From contig JACQCH010000015.1 of NCBI GenBank assembly GCA_016201735.1, positions 1 to 39,461 on the forward strand: a stretch of 39,461 nt of DNA, given 5' to 3'. Both the position numbers and the translations under genes were made by a program. The stretch comes from Candidatus Omnitrophota bacterium. GTDB taxonomy: Bacteria > Omnitrophota > Gorgyraeia > 1-14-0-20-64-10. Positions 23,795 to 31,897 of this stretch are shown in pieces (the first letter of the stretch is position 1; every line of letters starts with the position of its first letter). Under the pieces are notes generated by a model. It ran no database searches. It was not told where the DNA came from and worked only from the letters and a program-made list of their open reading frames with translations.

Positions 23795-24367
23795 CTATCC
23801 CTTCGCCCAGTAGCGGGCGTATTCCGTCAGGTGCGTCAAGGTGGTTAGATCCTTCATCCGATCCAGGAATACCTTTCCCTGTAAATGGTCCCATTCATGT
23901 TGAATCACCCGCGCGAAAAAACCGGTGGCTCGGAAACAAACCGGTTTGCCTTCCGCATTATACGCCTCCACCCGCACCGAATGCCAGCGCGGAACACGGC
24001 CCCGCACCCCCTCCACGGAAAGGCACCCTTCCCAATCCATGACCTGCCGCCCGGAGGCCGGCCGGCGGCTGCGGCTGGAGGAGGCCGCACCACGGCCCTC
24101 CGGCCAGACGCGGGGATTGATCAGAACGGTCAGCGGAATCCTGGGCGCCTTGGGATAGCGGGGATTATGGTCGGCCCCAATGACCGCCACTTGCAGGGAG
24201 ACATGCACCTGAGGAGCGGCGATCCCCACTCCGTCATATTCATGCATCGTCTGGATCAGATCCTGGATAAAAACCTGGATCCCAGGAGAGGCCAATTGCT
24301 TAAGATTAACCCCCCTGGCCTTCTTTCGAAGGACCGGGTTTCCCAGCCGAGCGACCTTCAAGATCAT
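23795..24367 (-). CDS. def: Peptide deformylase
   Basis: Removes the N-formyl group from new proteins. From the ATG at 24367 the protein has 190 residues. The three motifs are present: GVGIAAPQV (47-54), DWEGCLSVEG with metal ligand C115, and QHEWDHLQGKV with H157, E158 and H161. An arginine-, serine- and alanine-rich insert (GRGAASSSRSRRPASGRQ, about 91-108) separates motifs one and two and is longer than usual. A longer upstream reading frame exists but lacks conservation and overlaps the divergent rrf2 promoter. The predicted promoter ends 6 bases before this ATG. Confidence 0.94.
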   Translation of the reverse strand: MILKVARLGNPVLRKKARGVNLKQLASPGIQVFIQDLIQTMHEYDGVGIAAPQVHVSLQVAVIGADHNPRYPKAPRIPLTVLINPRVWPEGRGAASSSRSRRPASGRQVMDWEGCLSVEGVRGRVPRWHSVRVEAYNAEGKPVCFRATGFFARVIQHEWDHLQGKVFLDRMKDLTTLTHLTEYARYWAKG

Positions 24368-24373
24368 GGCGGT

Positions 24374-24402
24374 ACTGTACCAAATTGCCATTTTTGGCGC
24401 AA
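24374..24402 (-). promoter_or_regulatory. Promoter of def
   Basis: On the minus strand TTGCGC (24402-24397), a 17-base spacer and TACAGT (24379-24374), then 6 bases to the ATG at 24367. The predicted start of transcription coincides with the start codon. No ribosome-binding site is present. The -35 is of the same TTGCGN type as those of nuoA and lexA. Confidence 0.5.
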
Positions 24403-24416
24403 GCCGTGTTAGATAC

Positions 24417-24445
24417 TTGACAAAAGAGTCATGTTTAGGTAAATT
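24417..24445 (+). promoter_or_regulatory. Promoter and possible operator of the suf operon
   Basis: TTGACA (24417-24422), a 17-base spacer and TAAATT (24440-24445), with the ATG of the Rrf2 gene at 24456. The inverted repeat TGAC-N6-GTCA (24418-24431) overlaps the -35 and resembles, with a spacing one base shorter, the GAC/GTC core of IscR type 1 sites. It is the natural candidate for autoregulation by the Rrf2 protein. Confidence 0.55.
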
Positions 24446-24455
24446 AGATAGTGAG

Positions 24456-24950
24456 ATGAAGATTACAGCGCAGGAAGAGTATGGGCTGCGTTGCCTACTG
24501 CAGCTTGCCCAGGCGAACGAGGAGAAAGGGCTGACGGTCAAGGAGATCGCCCTCGGGGAGGGACTTTCCCCTGCCTACGTCGAGAAGCTTCTTCGCCTGC
24601 TGGGCAAGGGGGGGCTGATCCATTCGGTCCGGGGGGTTAAGGGGGGGTACCTTTTGAATAAGAGCCCGCAAGAGATCAGCTTGGGAGCGGTGGTCCGGGC
24701 CTTGGGGAAGATCCCGACGACCCGTGAGATCTGCGACCGGTTCACCGGGAACCGGACCAGCTGCATCCATATCGACAACTGCTGCATCCGGGCTGCCTGG
24801 GAGACGATGACCGCCGCGATTCACAGTTTCCTGGACAAGACTTTCCTGTCCGATCTGGTGGGCGGAGAGACAAAGGTCCGGCAGGCCTTAAATCACCAAA
24901 CCCTGCCGGTGCTGACACGATTCCCCGGCAATCGAGGGGGTGGAGGATGA
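24456..24950 (+). CDS. Rrf2-family transcriptional regulator, Fe-S sensor of the suf operon
   Basis: 164 residues from the ATG at 24456 (an upstream ATG reading frame at 24366 would run through the promoter). An N-terminal winged helix ([50 protein letters not shown]) is followed by a cysteine-bearing loop: C93, C103 and C109/C110, close in layout to the C-C-C cluster site of IscR. It probably binds a [2Fe-2S] or [4Fe-4S] cluster and reports cluster demand. It overlaps sufC by 4 bases and is the first gene of the operon. Confidence 0.9.
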   Translation: MKITAQEEYGLRCLLQLAQANEEKGLTVKEIALGEGLSPAYVEKLLRLLGKGGLIHSVRGVKGGYLLNKSPQEISLGAVVRALGKIPTTREICDRFTGNRTSCIHIDNCCIRAAWETMTAAIHSFLDKTFLSDLVGGETKVRQALNHQTLPVLTRFPGNRGGGG

Positions 24951-25720
24951 GTGTTCCGTTACTGGAAATCAAAGACCTGCACGTGCAGGTGGAAGGCAAG
25001 GAAATCCTGAAAGGGATTTCTCTGAGGGTGGAAAAGGGCCAGGTTCATGCCCTCATGGGGCCCAACGGCTCCGGCAAATCGACCCTCTCGAATACCCTGA
25101 TGGGACACCCGAAATATCAGGTCACCCAGGGACAGATCTTGTACCGGGGAGAAAACCTGGCGGGATTAAAGACCGACGCCCGGGCCCGGGCCGGAATCTT
25201 CCTGGCCTTTCAGTACCCCACCTCGATCCCGGGGGTCAGCGTGGCCAATTTTCTGCGGACCGCGATGAAGGCCCGTTTCGGCGAAGCGTTCCAGCCGAAG
25301 GAGTTCCGGAAAACTTTCAAAGCCGCAATGGCGGAGCTCGGAATCGACGAAGGGTTTGCCACCCGGTACGTCAACGACGGCTTCTCCGGAGGGGAGAAGA
25401 AACGGCACGAGATCCTCCAGATGAAGTTGTTAAAGCCGGAGCTGGCGATTTTGGATGAGACCGATTCCGGGCTGGACATCGACGCCCTGCGGACCGTGGC
25501 CGAGGGGATCAATCATCTGCGCGGCCCGGAGTTAGGAATTCTCTTGATCACCCATTATCAGCGGATCTTGAATTACGTTCAGCCGGAGGCCGTTCATGTC
25601 TTGATCAACGGCCAGATCATCCGCTCCGGCGGCAAGGATCTGGCGCACGAACTGGAAGCCAAGGGGTATGCCCCTTATGAAGTTTTGAAGGAACCACCCA
25701 AGGAGATCGTGTCCAAATGA
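24947..25720 (+). CDS. sufC: Fe-S assembly ATPase SufC
   Basis: The ABC-type ATPase of the SufBCD scaffold complex, 257 residues. Walker A is GPNGSGKST (near 38-46), the Q-loop region [20 protein letters not shown], the signature [20 protein letters not shown], Walker [18 protein letters not shown] and the H-loop ITHYQRIL. The family-specific SGLDIDAL and the YPTSIPGV segment distinguish it from transport ATPases. The ATG at 24947 overlaps the rrf2 gene 3' end, and its stop overlaps the sufB start by 4 bases (ATGA). Confidence 0.97.
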   Translation: MSVPLLEIKDLHVQVEGKEILKGISLRVEKGQVHALMGPNGSGKSTLSNTLMGHPKYQVTQGQILYRGENLAGLKTDARARAGIFLAFQYPTSIPGVSVANFLRTAMKARFGEAFQPKEFRKTFKAAMAELGIDEGFATRYVNDGFSGGEKKRHEILQMKLLKPELAILDETDSGLDIDALRTVAEGINHLRGPELGILLITHYQRILNYVQPEAVHVLINGQIIRSGGKDLAHELEAKGYAPYEVLKEPPKEIVSK

Positions 25721-28206
25721 GCGAGAATAAACCGTTCGAGATCAACAAGAATTACGAGCAGGAGTACGGGTTCCACAGCCCGGAGCAGTATGTCTTCAAG
25801 GCGAAGCGGGGGCTCTCCAAGGAGATCGTCGAGGAGATCTCCTGGATGAAGTCCGAGCCGGACTGGATGCGGGCTTTTCGTCTTCGGGCCCTGGAGCATT
25901 TCAACCGCAAGCCCATGCCCGCCTGGGCCGACATGTCCCTGTTATCCCAGATCCATTTCGACGACATCTATTATTACCTCAAGCCGACGGAGAAACAGGA
26001 GAAGCGCTGGGAGGATGTCCCCGAGGAGATCAAGAACACCTTTGACAAACTGGGGATCCCCGAGGCGGAACGGAAGTTCTTGGCCGGGGTGACCGCCCAG
26101 TACGAGTCGGAGGTCGTTTACCACTCTCTCCATAAAGATCTGGAGAAACAGGGGGTGATCTTCCTGGGGATGGACGATGGGCTCAAGAAATACCCGGAGC
26201 TGGTCAAGAAATATTTCGGGACCGTCATCCCCGCCGCGGACAACAAGTTCTCGGCCCTCAATTCCGCGACCTGGTCGGGAGGAAGCTTCATCTACGTCCC
26301 CAAGGGGGTGAAGGTGGCGATCCCCCTGCAGGCCTATTTCCGGATCAACGCCCAGAACATGGGCCAGTTCGAGCGAACCCTGATCATCGCCGACGAAGGA
26401 TCCAGCGTCCATTATATTGAAGGTTGTTTGCCCGCCGGAGAGCAAGTCTCCACCGGTCAGCGTTGGGTCAACATCGAGTCGATCCGCCCAAAAGACACCG
26501 TGCTCAACAGCGATGGAGAGGAATCTGCGGTGCGTTCGGCCCGCGTGCGGCAATACCGCGGAGAACTCCTGACGATCAAGCCGATCTCCAGTGGAAACGC
26601 ATTTCAATTAACCCCGGAACACCCTGTCTTGGCAGTGCCCCGAGAGGAAGTTCGCGTTCCTCGAAAAGCCAGAAAGAGCTGGCTTGGGGAAGTCAGCACC
26701 AAGAAACTTCTGGCGACTGAACCCCGGTTTATTGAGGCCGGCAAGCTGCACCGAGGAGATTTCCTTGTTTTCCCAATTTCCCAGATCGTAAAGGACGATC
26801 CGAAACTGACGGTCGCCGCGTTACGCCTGTTGGGCTATTACCTGTCGGAAGGTTCTACCTTTGTCCATCGAACCCTGAGAATGCCGGTGGTCACATTCTC
26901 CTTTGGCTCCACAGAGCGTCCCCTGATTGAGGAAACCAAGCGACTCATTAAAGAAATCACGGGGAAACGGGCGATGGAGGTGGCGGATCGAAAGAAACAT
27001 GGCGTTTCGGTGTTGGTCTATTCAAAACCGCTGATGGATCTTTGTCTCGAACATTGCGGCAAATGGGCCGGCACCAAGGAACTGAGCAAAACGGTCATGG
27101 ATCTGCCTCCGGAGAAACAGGCCCATTTATTGGAGACGTATCTCCTTGGGGATGGGAGCCGCTATCAGCGTACCCATACGATGGTCCGCGCCTCAACCGC
27201 CTCTAAAAATCTGGCTCGGCAGCTTCAGGAACTTCTGGCTCGCCAAGGACACTACGCCACGATCTCCTTGCGCAAGGGTGGGCCCGATACGATCTTGGGC
27301 CGGAAAATCAACCGCAAGGATCAATACATCCTCTACTATTCGCCGGAGAAGCAGATGGGAGAAGTGCGCCGCAGAGGGAATACTTTCCTGGTCCCGGTAA
27401 AAGAGGTTCAGCGCGCTCCCTATGAGGGGCCGGTCTTTAACATCGAACTGGATCACTCGCCGAACGCTTACCTTGCGCGCGGATTTGCCGTGCACAACTG
27501 CACCGCGCCCGTTTACGCGTCGGACAGTTTGCACTCCGCCGTGGTGGAGATCATCGCCCTGCCCCATTCTCACATCCGGTACACGACGATCCAGAACTGG
27601 TCCAAGAATGTCTACAACCTGGTGACGAAGCGGGCGATCGCCCACGAGAACGCCACCGTCGAGTGGCTCGACGGGAATCTCGGTTCTAAGCTGACGATGA
27701 AGTACCCTGGGGTTTGTTTGGTCGGCCGCAAGGCCCGAGGAGAGGTGGTGTCGGTTGCTTTCTCCGGGAAGGGTCAGCACCAGGACGCCGGAGCTAAGAT
27801 GATTCACGCCGCTCCGGAAACCACGTCGACGATCCTTTCCAAGTCGATCTCCAAGGACGGCGGGCGGACCAGCTACCGGGGACTGGTCAAGGTTTACCCG
27901 CAGGCGGATCATGTGAAATCCTCCGTGCGGTGCGACGCCCTCCTGATGGACGAACTCTCCCGGTCAGACACCTACCCGACGATGGAGATCGATGCCGAGC
28001 AGGTCCAGATCGGCCATGAGGCCACCGTCAGCAAGGTGGGAGATGAACAGATCTTCTACTTGATGAGCCGGGGCTTGAAGGAACAGGAAGCCACCACGAT
28101 GATCGTCAACGGTTTCTTCGAGGCCTTCACCAAAGAGCTCCCGCTGGAATACGCGGTGGAGTTGAACCGCCTGGTCCAGCTTGAAATGGAGGGGTCGGTC
28201 GGCTAA
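25717..28206 (+). CDS. sufB: Fe-S assembly scaffold SufB containing an intein
   Basis: An 829-residue precursor. The exteins (1-236 and 595-829) join to a normal 471-residue SufB, the core scaffold on which clusters are built with SufC and SufD. Extein landmarks are [34 protein letters not shown], then [40 protein letters not shown] and the C-terminal [20 protein letters not shown]. The 358-residue insert sits between Gly236 and Cys595, inside the highly conserved EGCTAP motif. The gene is intact across the insert, with no stops. Without protein splicing SufB would be non-functional, so the organism presumably depends on splicing, or on another Fe-S system not seen here. Confidence 0.97.
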   Translation: MSENKPFEINKNYEQEYGFHSPEQYVFKAKRGLSKEIVEEISWMKSEPDWMRAFRLRALEHFNRKPMPAWADMSLLSQIHFDDIYYYLKPTEKQEKRWEDVPEEIKNTFDKLGIPEAERKFLAGVTAQYESEVVYHSLHKDLEKQGVIFLGMDDGLKKYPELVKKYFGTVIPAADNKFSALNSATWSGGSFIYVPKGVKVAIPLQAYFRINAQNMGQFERTLIIADEGSSVHYIEGCLPAGEQVSTGQRWVNIESIRPKDTVLNSDGEESAVRSARVRQYRGELLTIKPISSGNAFQLTPEHPVLAVPREEVRVPRKARKSWLGEVSTKKLLATEPRFIEAGKLHRGDFLVFPISQIVKDDPKLTVAALRLLGYYLSEGSTFVHRTLRMPVVTFSFGSTERPLIEETKRLIKEITGKRAMEVADRKKHGVSVLVYSKPLMDLCLEHCGKWAGTKELSKTVMDLPPEKQAHLLETYLLGDGSRYQRTHTMVRASTASKNLARQLQELLARQGHYATISLRKGGPDTILGRKINRKDQYILYYSPEKQMGEVRRRGNTFLVPVKEVQRAPYEGPVFNIELDHSPNAYLARGFAVHNCTAPVYASDSLHSAVVEIIALPHSHIRYTTIQNWSKNVYNLVTKRAIAHENATVEWLDGNLGSKLTMKYPGVCLVGRKARGEVVSVAFSGKGQHQDAGAKMIHAAPETTSTILSKSISKDGGRTSYRGLVKVYPQADHVKSSVRCDALLMDELSRSDTYPTMEIDAEQVQIGHEATVSKVGDEQIFYLMSRGLKEQEATTMIVNGFFEAFTKELPLEYAVELNRLVQLEMEGSVG
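26425..27498 (+). mobile_element. SufB intein with LAGLIDADG homing endonuclease
   Basis: 358 codons from Cys237 (TGT at 26425) to Asn594 (AAC at 27496-27498), with Cys595 as the +1 nucleophile. Splicing blocks: [28 protein letters not shown] with the TxxH Thr299/His302; [22 protein letters not shown] and the terminal His593-Asn594. Two LAGLIDADG helices are visible: [12 protein letters not shown] (Glu378) and [12 protein letters not shown] (Asp479), both keeping an acidic residue, so the endonuclease may be active. From memory, the M. tuberculosis SufB intein has nearly the same size and the same EG/CTAP site, implying horizontal spread of one allele. Confidence 0.93.
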
Positions 28207-28227
28207 AGGCCGTCGCGACATCGAGCC

Positions 28228-29445
28228 GTGGCTGTTTCCACCTCTTCAAATCGACTCAAGAGTCTCCGGGAAGAAGCCCTCAACCGGTTTGAATCCCTTC
28301 CCTGGCCTGTCAAGACCGACGAGGAATGGCGCCGGACCGATCCGAGCCGGATCCCATTGTCCGGGATTTCGATGGATTCCGTTTCCCCTCCCCTGTTGGT
28401 AAAGTGGGAAATTCCTTCCCCGGAAATCATCCAAGCTGGGGTAATTCTCACGGACCTGGATAGCGCCTTACGCCAGTTTCCGCAGATGATCGAGGAGTAC
28501 CTGTTTCAGACCGGGACTCCGGAAGGGTTCCCCAAGTTCGTCGCTCTGCACCAAGCCCTCTGGAAGCAGGGCCTGTTCTGCTATGTGCCGGATGGAGTCC
28601 GCGTGGAACTCCCCTTAAGGGCCTCAACCCAGATTGTCTCAGGCGCCGGAGCGGTTTTCCCCCACACCCTGATCGTCGTCGGCCAAGGGGCGGAAGTCAC
28701 CCTGATTGACGAAAGATATTCCCAGGGAAATGGATCATCGGACGCCGTTGTCTCGGATGAGATGGTGGAGATCTTCCTGAAACCGGGAGCGAATCTCCGG
28801 TATGTCCACCCTCAGCAGTGGGCCCCTTCCGTCACAGAGCTTTTCACCCAGCGGGTCCTACTGGACAGGGACGCTCAATTCTTCAATGTGATGGTCACTC
28901 TGGGGGGACGGTTGACCAAAGGAAATGTGGAGACGGTCTTAAGTGGAACCGGCTGCCGATCGGAACTGTTGGGAATTCTGTTTGGCAGCGGCAGCCAGCA
29001 CTTCGACTTCCATACCCTTCAGGATCACCAGGCAAAAGCAACCTTCAGCGACCTGCTCTACAAGAGCGCTCTGAAAGACACGGCCAAGGCCATTTACACC
29101 GGCCTCATCCGGATCCGGAAGGAGGCGCAGAAGTCGGATGCCTACCAGGCGAACCGTAATCTTCTGCTCAGCCAAGGAGCACAAGCGGATTCGATCCCGA
29201 TACTGGAGATCGAGGCGGACGACGTCCGCTGCACCCACGGGGTGGCGGTCGGTCCCATTGATCCCGAGCAGGAATTTTACCTGATGAGCCGGGGCTTGCC
29301 TTCCACGGAAGCACAGCGTTTGATCGTTGAGGGATTCTTTGAACAGGTATTCAAGCGGATCCCTCTGGACAGCTTGAGGGAGCAGTTGATGGCGGAAGTC
29401 ACAAATCGACTAAGCTCCGTTCATCCTTCGACAAGCTCAGGATGA
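28228..29445 (+). CDS. sufD: Fe-S assembly protein SufD, with a repeat-derived C-terminus
   Basis: The SufB-related partner in the SufBCD complex, 405 residues from GTG at 28228. The N-terminal helix-rich part includes WPVKTDEEWRRTDPSRIPLS, and the conserved C-terminal beta-helix ends with IEADDVRCTHGVAVGPIDPE and [20 protein letters not shown], then FFEQVFKRIPL. The conserved Cys/His of the SufB-SufD interface is here C-T-H-G. The final residues, VHPSTSSG, and the TGA stop are contributed by a family C palindrome (29417-29449), as in nuoF and nuoG. The ribosome-binding site is weak (GAG). Confidence 0.95.
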   Translation: MAVSTSSNRLKSLREEALNRFESLPWPVKTDEEWRRTDPSRIPLSGISMDSVSPPLLVKWEIPSPEIIQAGVILTDLDSALRQFPQMIEEYLFQTGTPEGFPKFVALHQALWKQGLFCYVPDGVRVELPLRASTQIVSGAGAVFPHTLIVVGQGAEVTLIDERYSQGNGSSDAVVSDEMVEIFLKPGANLRYVHPQQWAPSVTELFTQRVLLDRDAQFFNVMVTLGGRLTKGNVETVLSGTGCRSELLGILFGSGSQHFDFHTLQDHQAKATFSDLLYKSALKDTAKAIYTGLIRIRKEAQKSDAYQANRNLLLSQGAQADSIPILEIEADDVRCTHGVAVGPIDPEQEFYLMSRGLPSTEAQRLIVEGFFEQVFKRIPLDSLREQLMAEVTNRLSSVHPSTSSG

Positions 29446-29449
29446 ACGG
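29417..29449. repeat. Family C palindrome at the sufD stop codon
   Basis: CCGTTCATCCT, loop TCGACAAGCTC, AGGATGAACGG. It encodes the last residues and stop of SufD (HPSTSSG, then TGA) in the same frame as the copies ending nuoF and nuoG. It ends 22 bases before sufA. Confidence 0.9.
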
Positions 29450-29471
29450 TTTTGAGAGGAGGTATTAGCGA

Positions 29472-29795
29472 ATGATTACATTAACCGAGAAGGCGGCACA
29501 GAAAGTGCAGACGCTGCAGCAGCAAGATGGAAAGGCGGGATATGCCCTGCGCCTGAAAGTGGTCGGGGGCGGCTGTTCCGGCTACTCCTACAGCATGGAT
29601 CTCGAGCCCAGCGCAGCGTCCGAAGATATCGTTTACGAAGACCATGGGGTGAAGATCCTGGTGGATCCGAAATCCCTGCCGATGGTCGAGAATTGCCAGG
29701 TGGACTGGATCGATGCGATGACCGGAGCAGGGTTCACGATCCAGAATCCGAACGCGAAGGGGTCCTGCGGCTGCGGCCATTCGTTTAGCGTGTAA
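29472..29795 (+). CDS. sufA: A-type Fe-S carrier protein
   Basis: 107 residues of the HesB/IscA/SufA/ErpA family, which carries [2Fe-2S] or [4Fe-4S] clusters from the scaffold to target proteins. The three cluster ligands are Cys35 (VGGGCSGYSYSMDL), Cys99 and Cys101 (GSCGCGHSFSV). A GAGAGGAGG ribosome-binding site precedes the ATG. Position between sufD and sufS supports SufA-type function; ErpA or IscA roles cannot be excluded by sequence. Confidence 0.95.
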   Translation: MITLTEKAAQKVQTLQQQDGKAGYALRLKVVGGGCSGYSYSMDLEPSAASEDIVYEDHGVKILVDPKSLPMVENCQVDWIDAMTGAGFTIQNPNAKGSCGCGHSFSV

Positions 29796-29802
29796 GCGTT
29801 TG

Positions 29803-31041
29803 ATGCTTGACGTCCATCGAATAAGAAAGGATTTCCCTATCCTGGAACGGCGGGTTCACGGGAAGCCGCTCGTCTACCTGGATAACGCGGCCACTTCCCA
29901 GAAACCGCGGGCCGTGGTGGAAGCCCTGGTGGACTATTACACCCGGACCAACGCCAACGTCCATCGGGGAATCCACACCTTAAGCGAGGAGGCGACGGCG
30001 CTGTACGAAGGGGCGCGGGACCGGATCGCCCGCTTTATCGGGGCCCCCAAACCGGGCACGGTGATTTTTACCCGCAACACCACCGAGTCGATCAACCTGG
30101 TCAGCCACGCGTGGGGATTAAAGCATGTCGGCCCGGGGGATGAAATTCTGCTGACCGAGATGGAGCACCATTCCAATCTGGTTCCCTGGCAGGTGCTGAG
30201 CCAGACCCGGGGAGCCAAATTGAAATTCATCCCCGTCACCGGGTCCGGGACGCTCGCCCTGGAGGAACTGCCCTCTCTTCTCTCCGAGCGGACGAAACTG
30301 GTCGCCTTGACCCAGATGTCGAACGTCCTGGGCACCATCAACCCCATCCAAGAAATTGTCCGGGCGGCCCACGCCAAAGGGATCCCGGTCCTGGTCGACG
30401 GGGCTCAAGGAGTTCCCCATCTGCCGGTGAACGTCCTGGACTTGAACTGCGACTTTCTGGTTTTCTCATCCCACAAGATGCTGGGGCCGACCGGGGTCGG
30501 CGTCCTCTATGCCAAGGAAGCGATCTTGGAGGAGATGGACCCCTTCCTGGCCGGAGGGGACATGATCCGGGATGTTTGGCTCGACCATTCCGTCTGGAAT
30601 GACTTGCCCTGGAAATTTGAGGCCGGCACGCCGAACATCGCCGATGTGATTGCCCTGGGGGCCGCCGTCGACTACCTGGAGAAGATCGGGATGGACGAAA
30701 TCCGGGCCCATGAGGAAGCGCTCACCCGCGCAGCGCTTGGGGCCTTACGGCAGATCGAGGGGATCACCCTCTACGGCCCGGAAGATCCGGCCATCCGAGG
30801 GGCGGCCATCTCCTTCAACGTAAACGGGATTCATCCTCACGATCTGGGCCAACTGCTCGATGAGGAAGGGATCGCCCTCCGGGCCGGACATCACTGCTGC
30901 AAACCCTTGATGCGAAAACTGGGGGTGGCCGCCACGGCGAGGGCGAGCTTCTATCTGTACAATTCGGAGGAAGAGGCGAGGATTCTGGCACAGGCTCTGC
31001 AAAAAGCAAAGGAGGTGTTCGGCGTTGTCGCTCACCGATGA
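29803..31041 (+). CDS. sufS: Cysteine desulfurase SufS
   Basis: A PLP enzyme that removes sulfur from cysteine as a persulfide for cluster assembly, 412 residues from the ATG at 29803. The PLP lysine is K225 (VFSSHKMLGPTG), the cofactor-stacking H124 lies in TEMEHHSNLVPWQ, and Asp199/Gln202 in LVDGAQGVPHL. The active Cys365 is in LRAGHHCCKPLM, the class II form that pairs with SufU or SufE. The 3' end overlaps the sufU-T gene by 17 bases. Confidence 0.97.
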   Translation: MLDVHRIRKDFPILERRVHGKPLVYLDNAATSQKPRAVVEALVDYYTRTNANVHRGIHTLSEEATALYEGARDRIARFIGAPKPGTVIFTRNTTESINLVSHAWGLKHVGPGDEILLTEMEHHSNLVPWQVLSQTRGAKLKFIPVTGSGTLALEELPSLLSERTKLVALTQMSNVLGTINPIQEIVRAAHAKGIPVLVDGAQGVPHLPVNVLDLNCDFLVFSSHKMLGPTGVGVLYAKEAILEEMDPFLAGGDMIRDVWLDHSVWNDLPWKFEAGTPNIADVIALGAAVDYLEKIGMDEIRAHEEALTRAALGALRQIEGITLYGPEDPAIRGAAISFNVNGIHPHDLGQLLDEEGIALRAGHHCCKPLMRKLGVAATARASFYLYNSEEEARILAQALQKAKEVFGVVAHR

Positions 31042-31897
31042 TCTGTACCGGGAAATCATCCTGGAACATTTCAAGAACCCGAGAAACCACGGGCGGCTGA
31101 CTGCCGCGGATATCACCGCCCAGGGGGCGAACCCTTTCTGCGGGGATGAGCTGGAGTTGACACTCGCCCTCCAGGGGGACACCGTGAAGGAGGTGCGGGC
31201 CGAATGCAAGGGCTGTTCCATCAGCCAGGCCTCCACCTCCATGATGACCGAAGTGATCCAAGGCAAAACCTTGAGCACAGCCGAGGAGTTGGCTAAAAAA
31301 TTTAAGAAGATGATGCTGGAAAACGGGCCGATGGATCTCCCGCCGGATATGGAAGACTTGGAATCCCTGGAAGGGGTCAAGAAATATCCGGTCCGGATCA
31401 AGTGCGCGATTCTTGCCTGGAACACGCTTCTCGAGGGGATCGAGGCCTATCGCCGCGGACAGGGCAAGGCAAGCCATGTGGAAGGAGAGGAGGGGGCCCA
31501 CCCGGATTTGACGCAGCAGCTGACCCATGAATCGGTACCGGGTACCAAAGGGACAGGTAACTCGGCGGTAGGTGTCCCCTCGGTACCTGGTACCCAAGAC
31601 ACGCAGGAGGAGGTCCGGGCCGCCCTAAAAACCGTGATCGATCCGGAGCTGAACCTGAACGTGGTGGATCTGGGCCTGATTTACGGGATCGAGGTTCAGG
31701 AAGGATCGGTCAAGGTCAATCATACCTTGACCAGTCCTGGATGCCCGCTGGGTCCGGTGATCAAGGGCCAGATTCAGGGGGCCTTGACTCGCATCCCCTG
31801 GGTGAAGGAGATCCAGGTGAACCTGACCTGGATCCCTCCGTGGGACCCTCACACCATGGCATCCGAGGAGGTCAAGTCGGAGCTGGGAATATGGTAA
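31025..31897 (+). CDS. SufU-SufT fusion protein
   Basis: 290 residues in two domains. Residues 1-148 are SufU, the zinc-dependent sulfurtransferase that accepts persulfide from SufS: ligands C39 and D41 (NPFCGDELEL), C64 (CKGCSIS) and C127 (RIKCAILAW), with the insertion (84-110) typical of SufU versus IscU. Residues 194-285 are a SufT/MIP18 (DUF59) domain: KTVIDPELNLNVVDLGLIYG and TSPGCPLGPVIKGQIQ with Cys240. The linker (about 169-193, VPGTKGTGNSAVGVPSVPGT) comes from an inverted repeat with GGTACC motifs. The start is TTG at 31025 with GGAGGTG 7 bases upstream. SufT-like proteins aid Fe-S maturation; direct fusion to SufU is unusual. Confidence 0.92.
   Translation: MSLTDDLYREIILEHFKNPRNHGRLTAADITAQGANPFCGDELELTLALQGDTVKEVRAECKGCSISQASTSMMTEVIQGKTLSTAEELAKKFKKMMLENGPMDLPPDMEDLESLEGVKKYPVRIKCAILAWNTLLEGIEAYRRGQGKASHVEGEEGAHPDLTQQLTHESVPGTKGTGNSAVGVPSVPGTQDTQEEVRAALKTVIDPELNLNVVDLGLIYGIEVQEGSVKVNHTLTSPGCPLGPVIKGQIQGALTRIPWVKEIQVNLTWIPPWDPHTMASEEVKSELGIW
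31534..31594. repeat. GGTACC-type inverted repeat encoding the SufU-SufT linker
   Basis: The left arm (31534-31559) starts GGTACCGGGTACC and has GGGACA further in; the right arm (31569-31594) is its imperfect complement, ending GGTACCTGGTACC. Together they form a stem of about 26 bp with several mismatches. It is open in the frame shared by both domains. A fourth repeat type for this window. Confidence 0.85.

Noticed and set aside
23795-24541. Longer N-terminal form of peptide deformylase
   Set aside because: It would overlap the rrf2 start and promoter; conserved sequence begins at MILKVARLGNP (24367).
25717-28206. sufB as a gene broken by an insertion
   Set aside because: The insert keeps the frame and has complete splicing motifs at both ends, so it is an intein and not a disruption.
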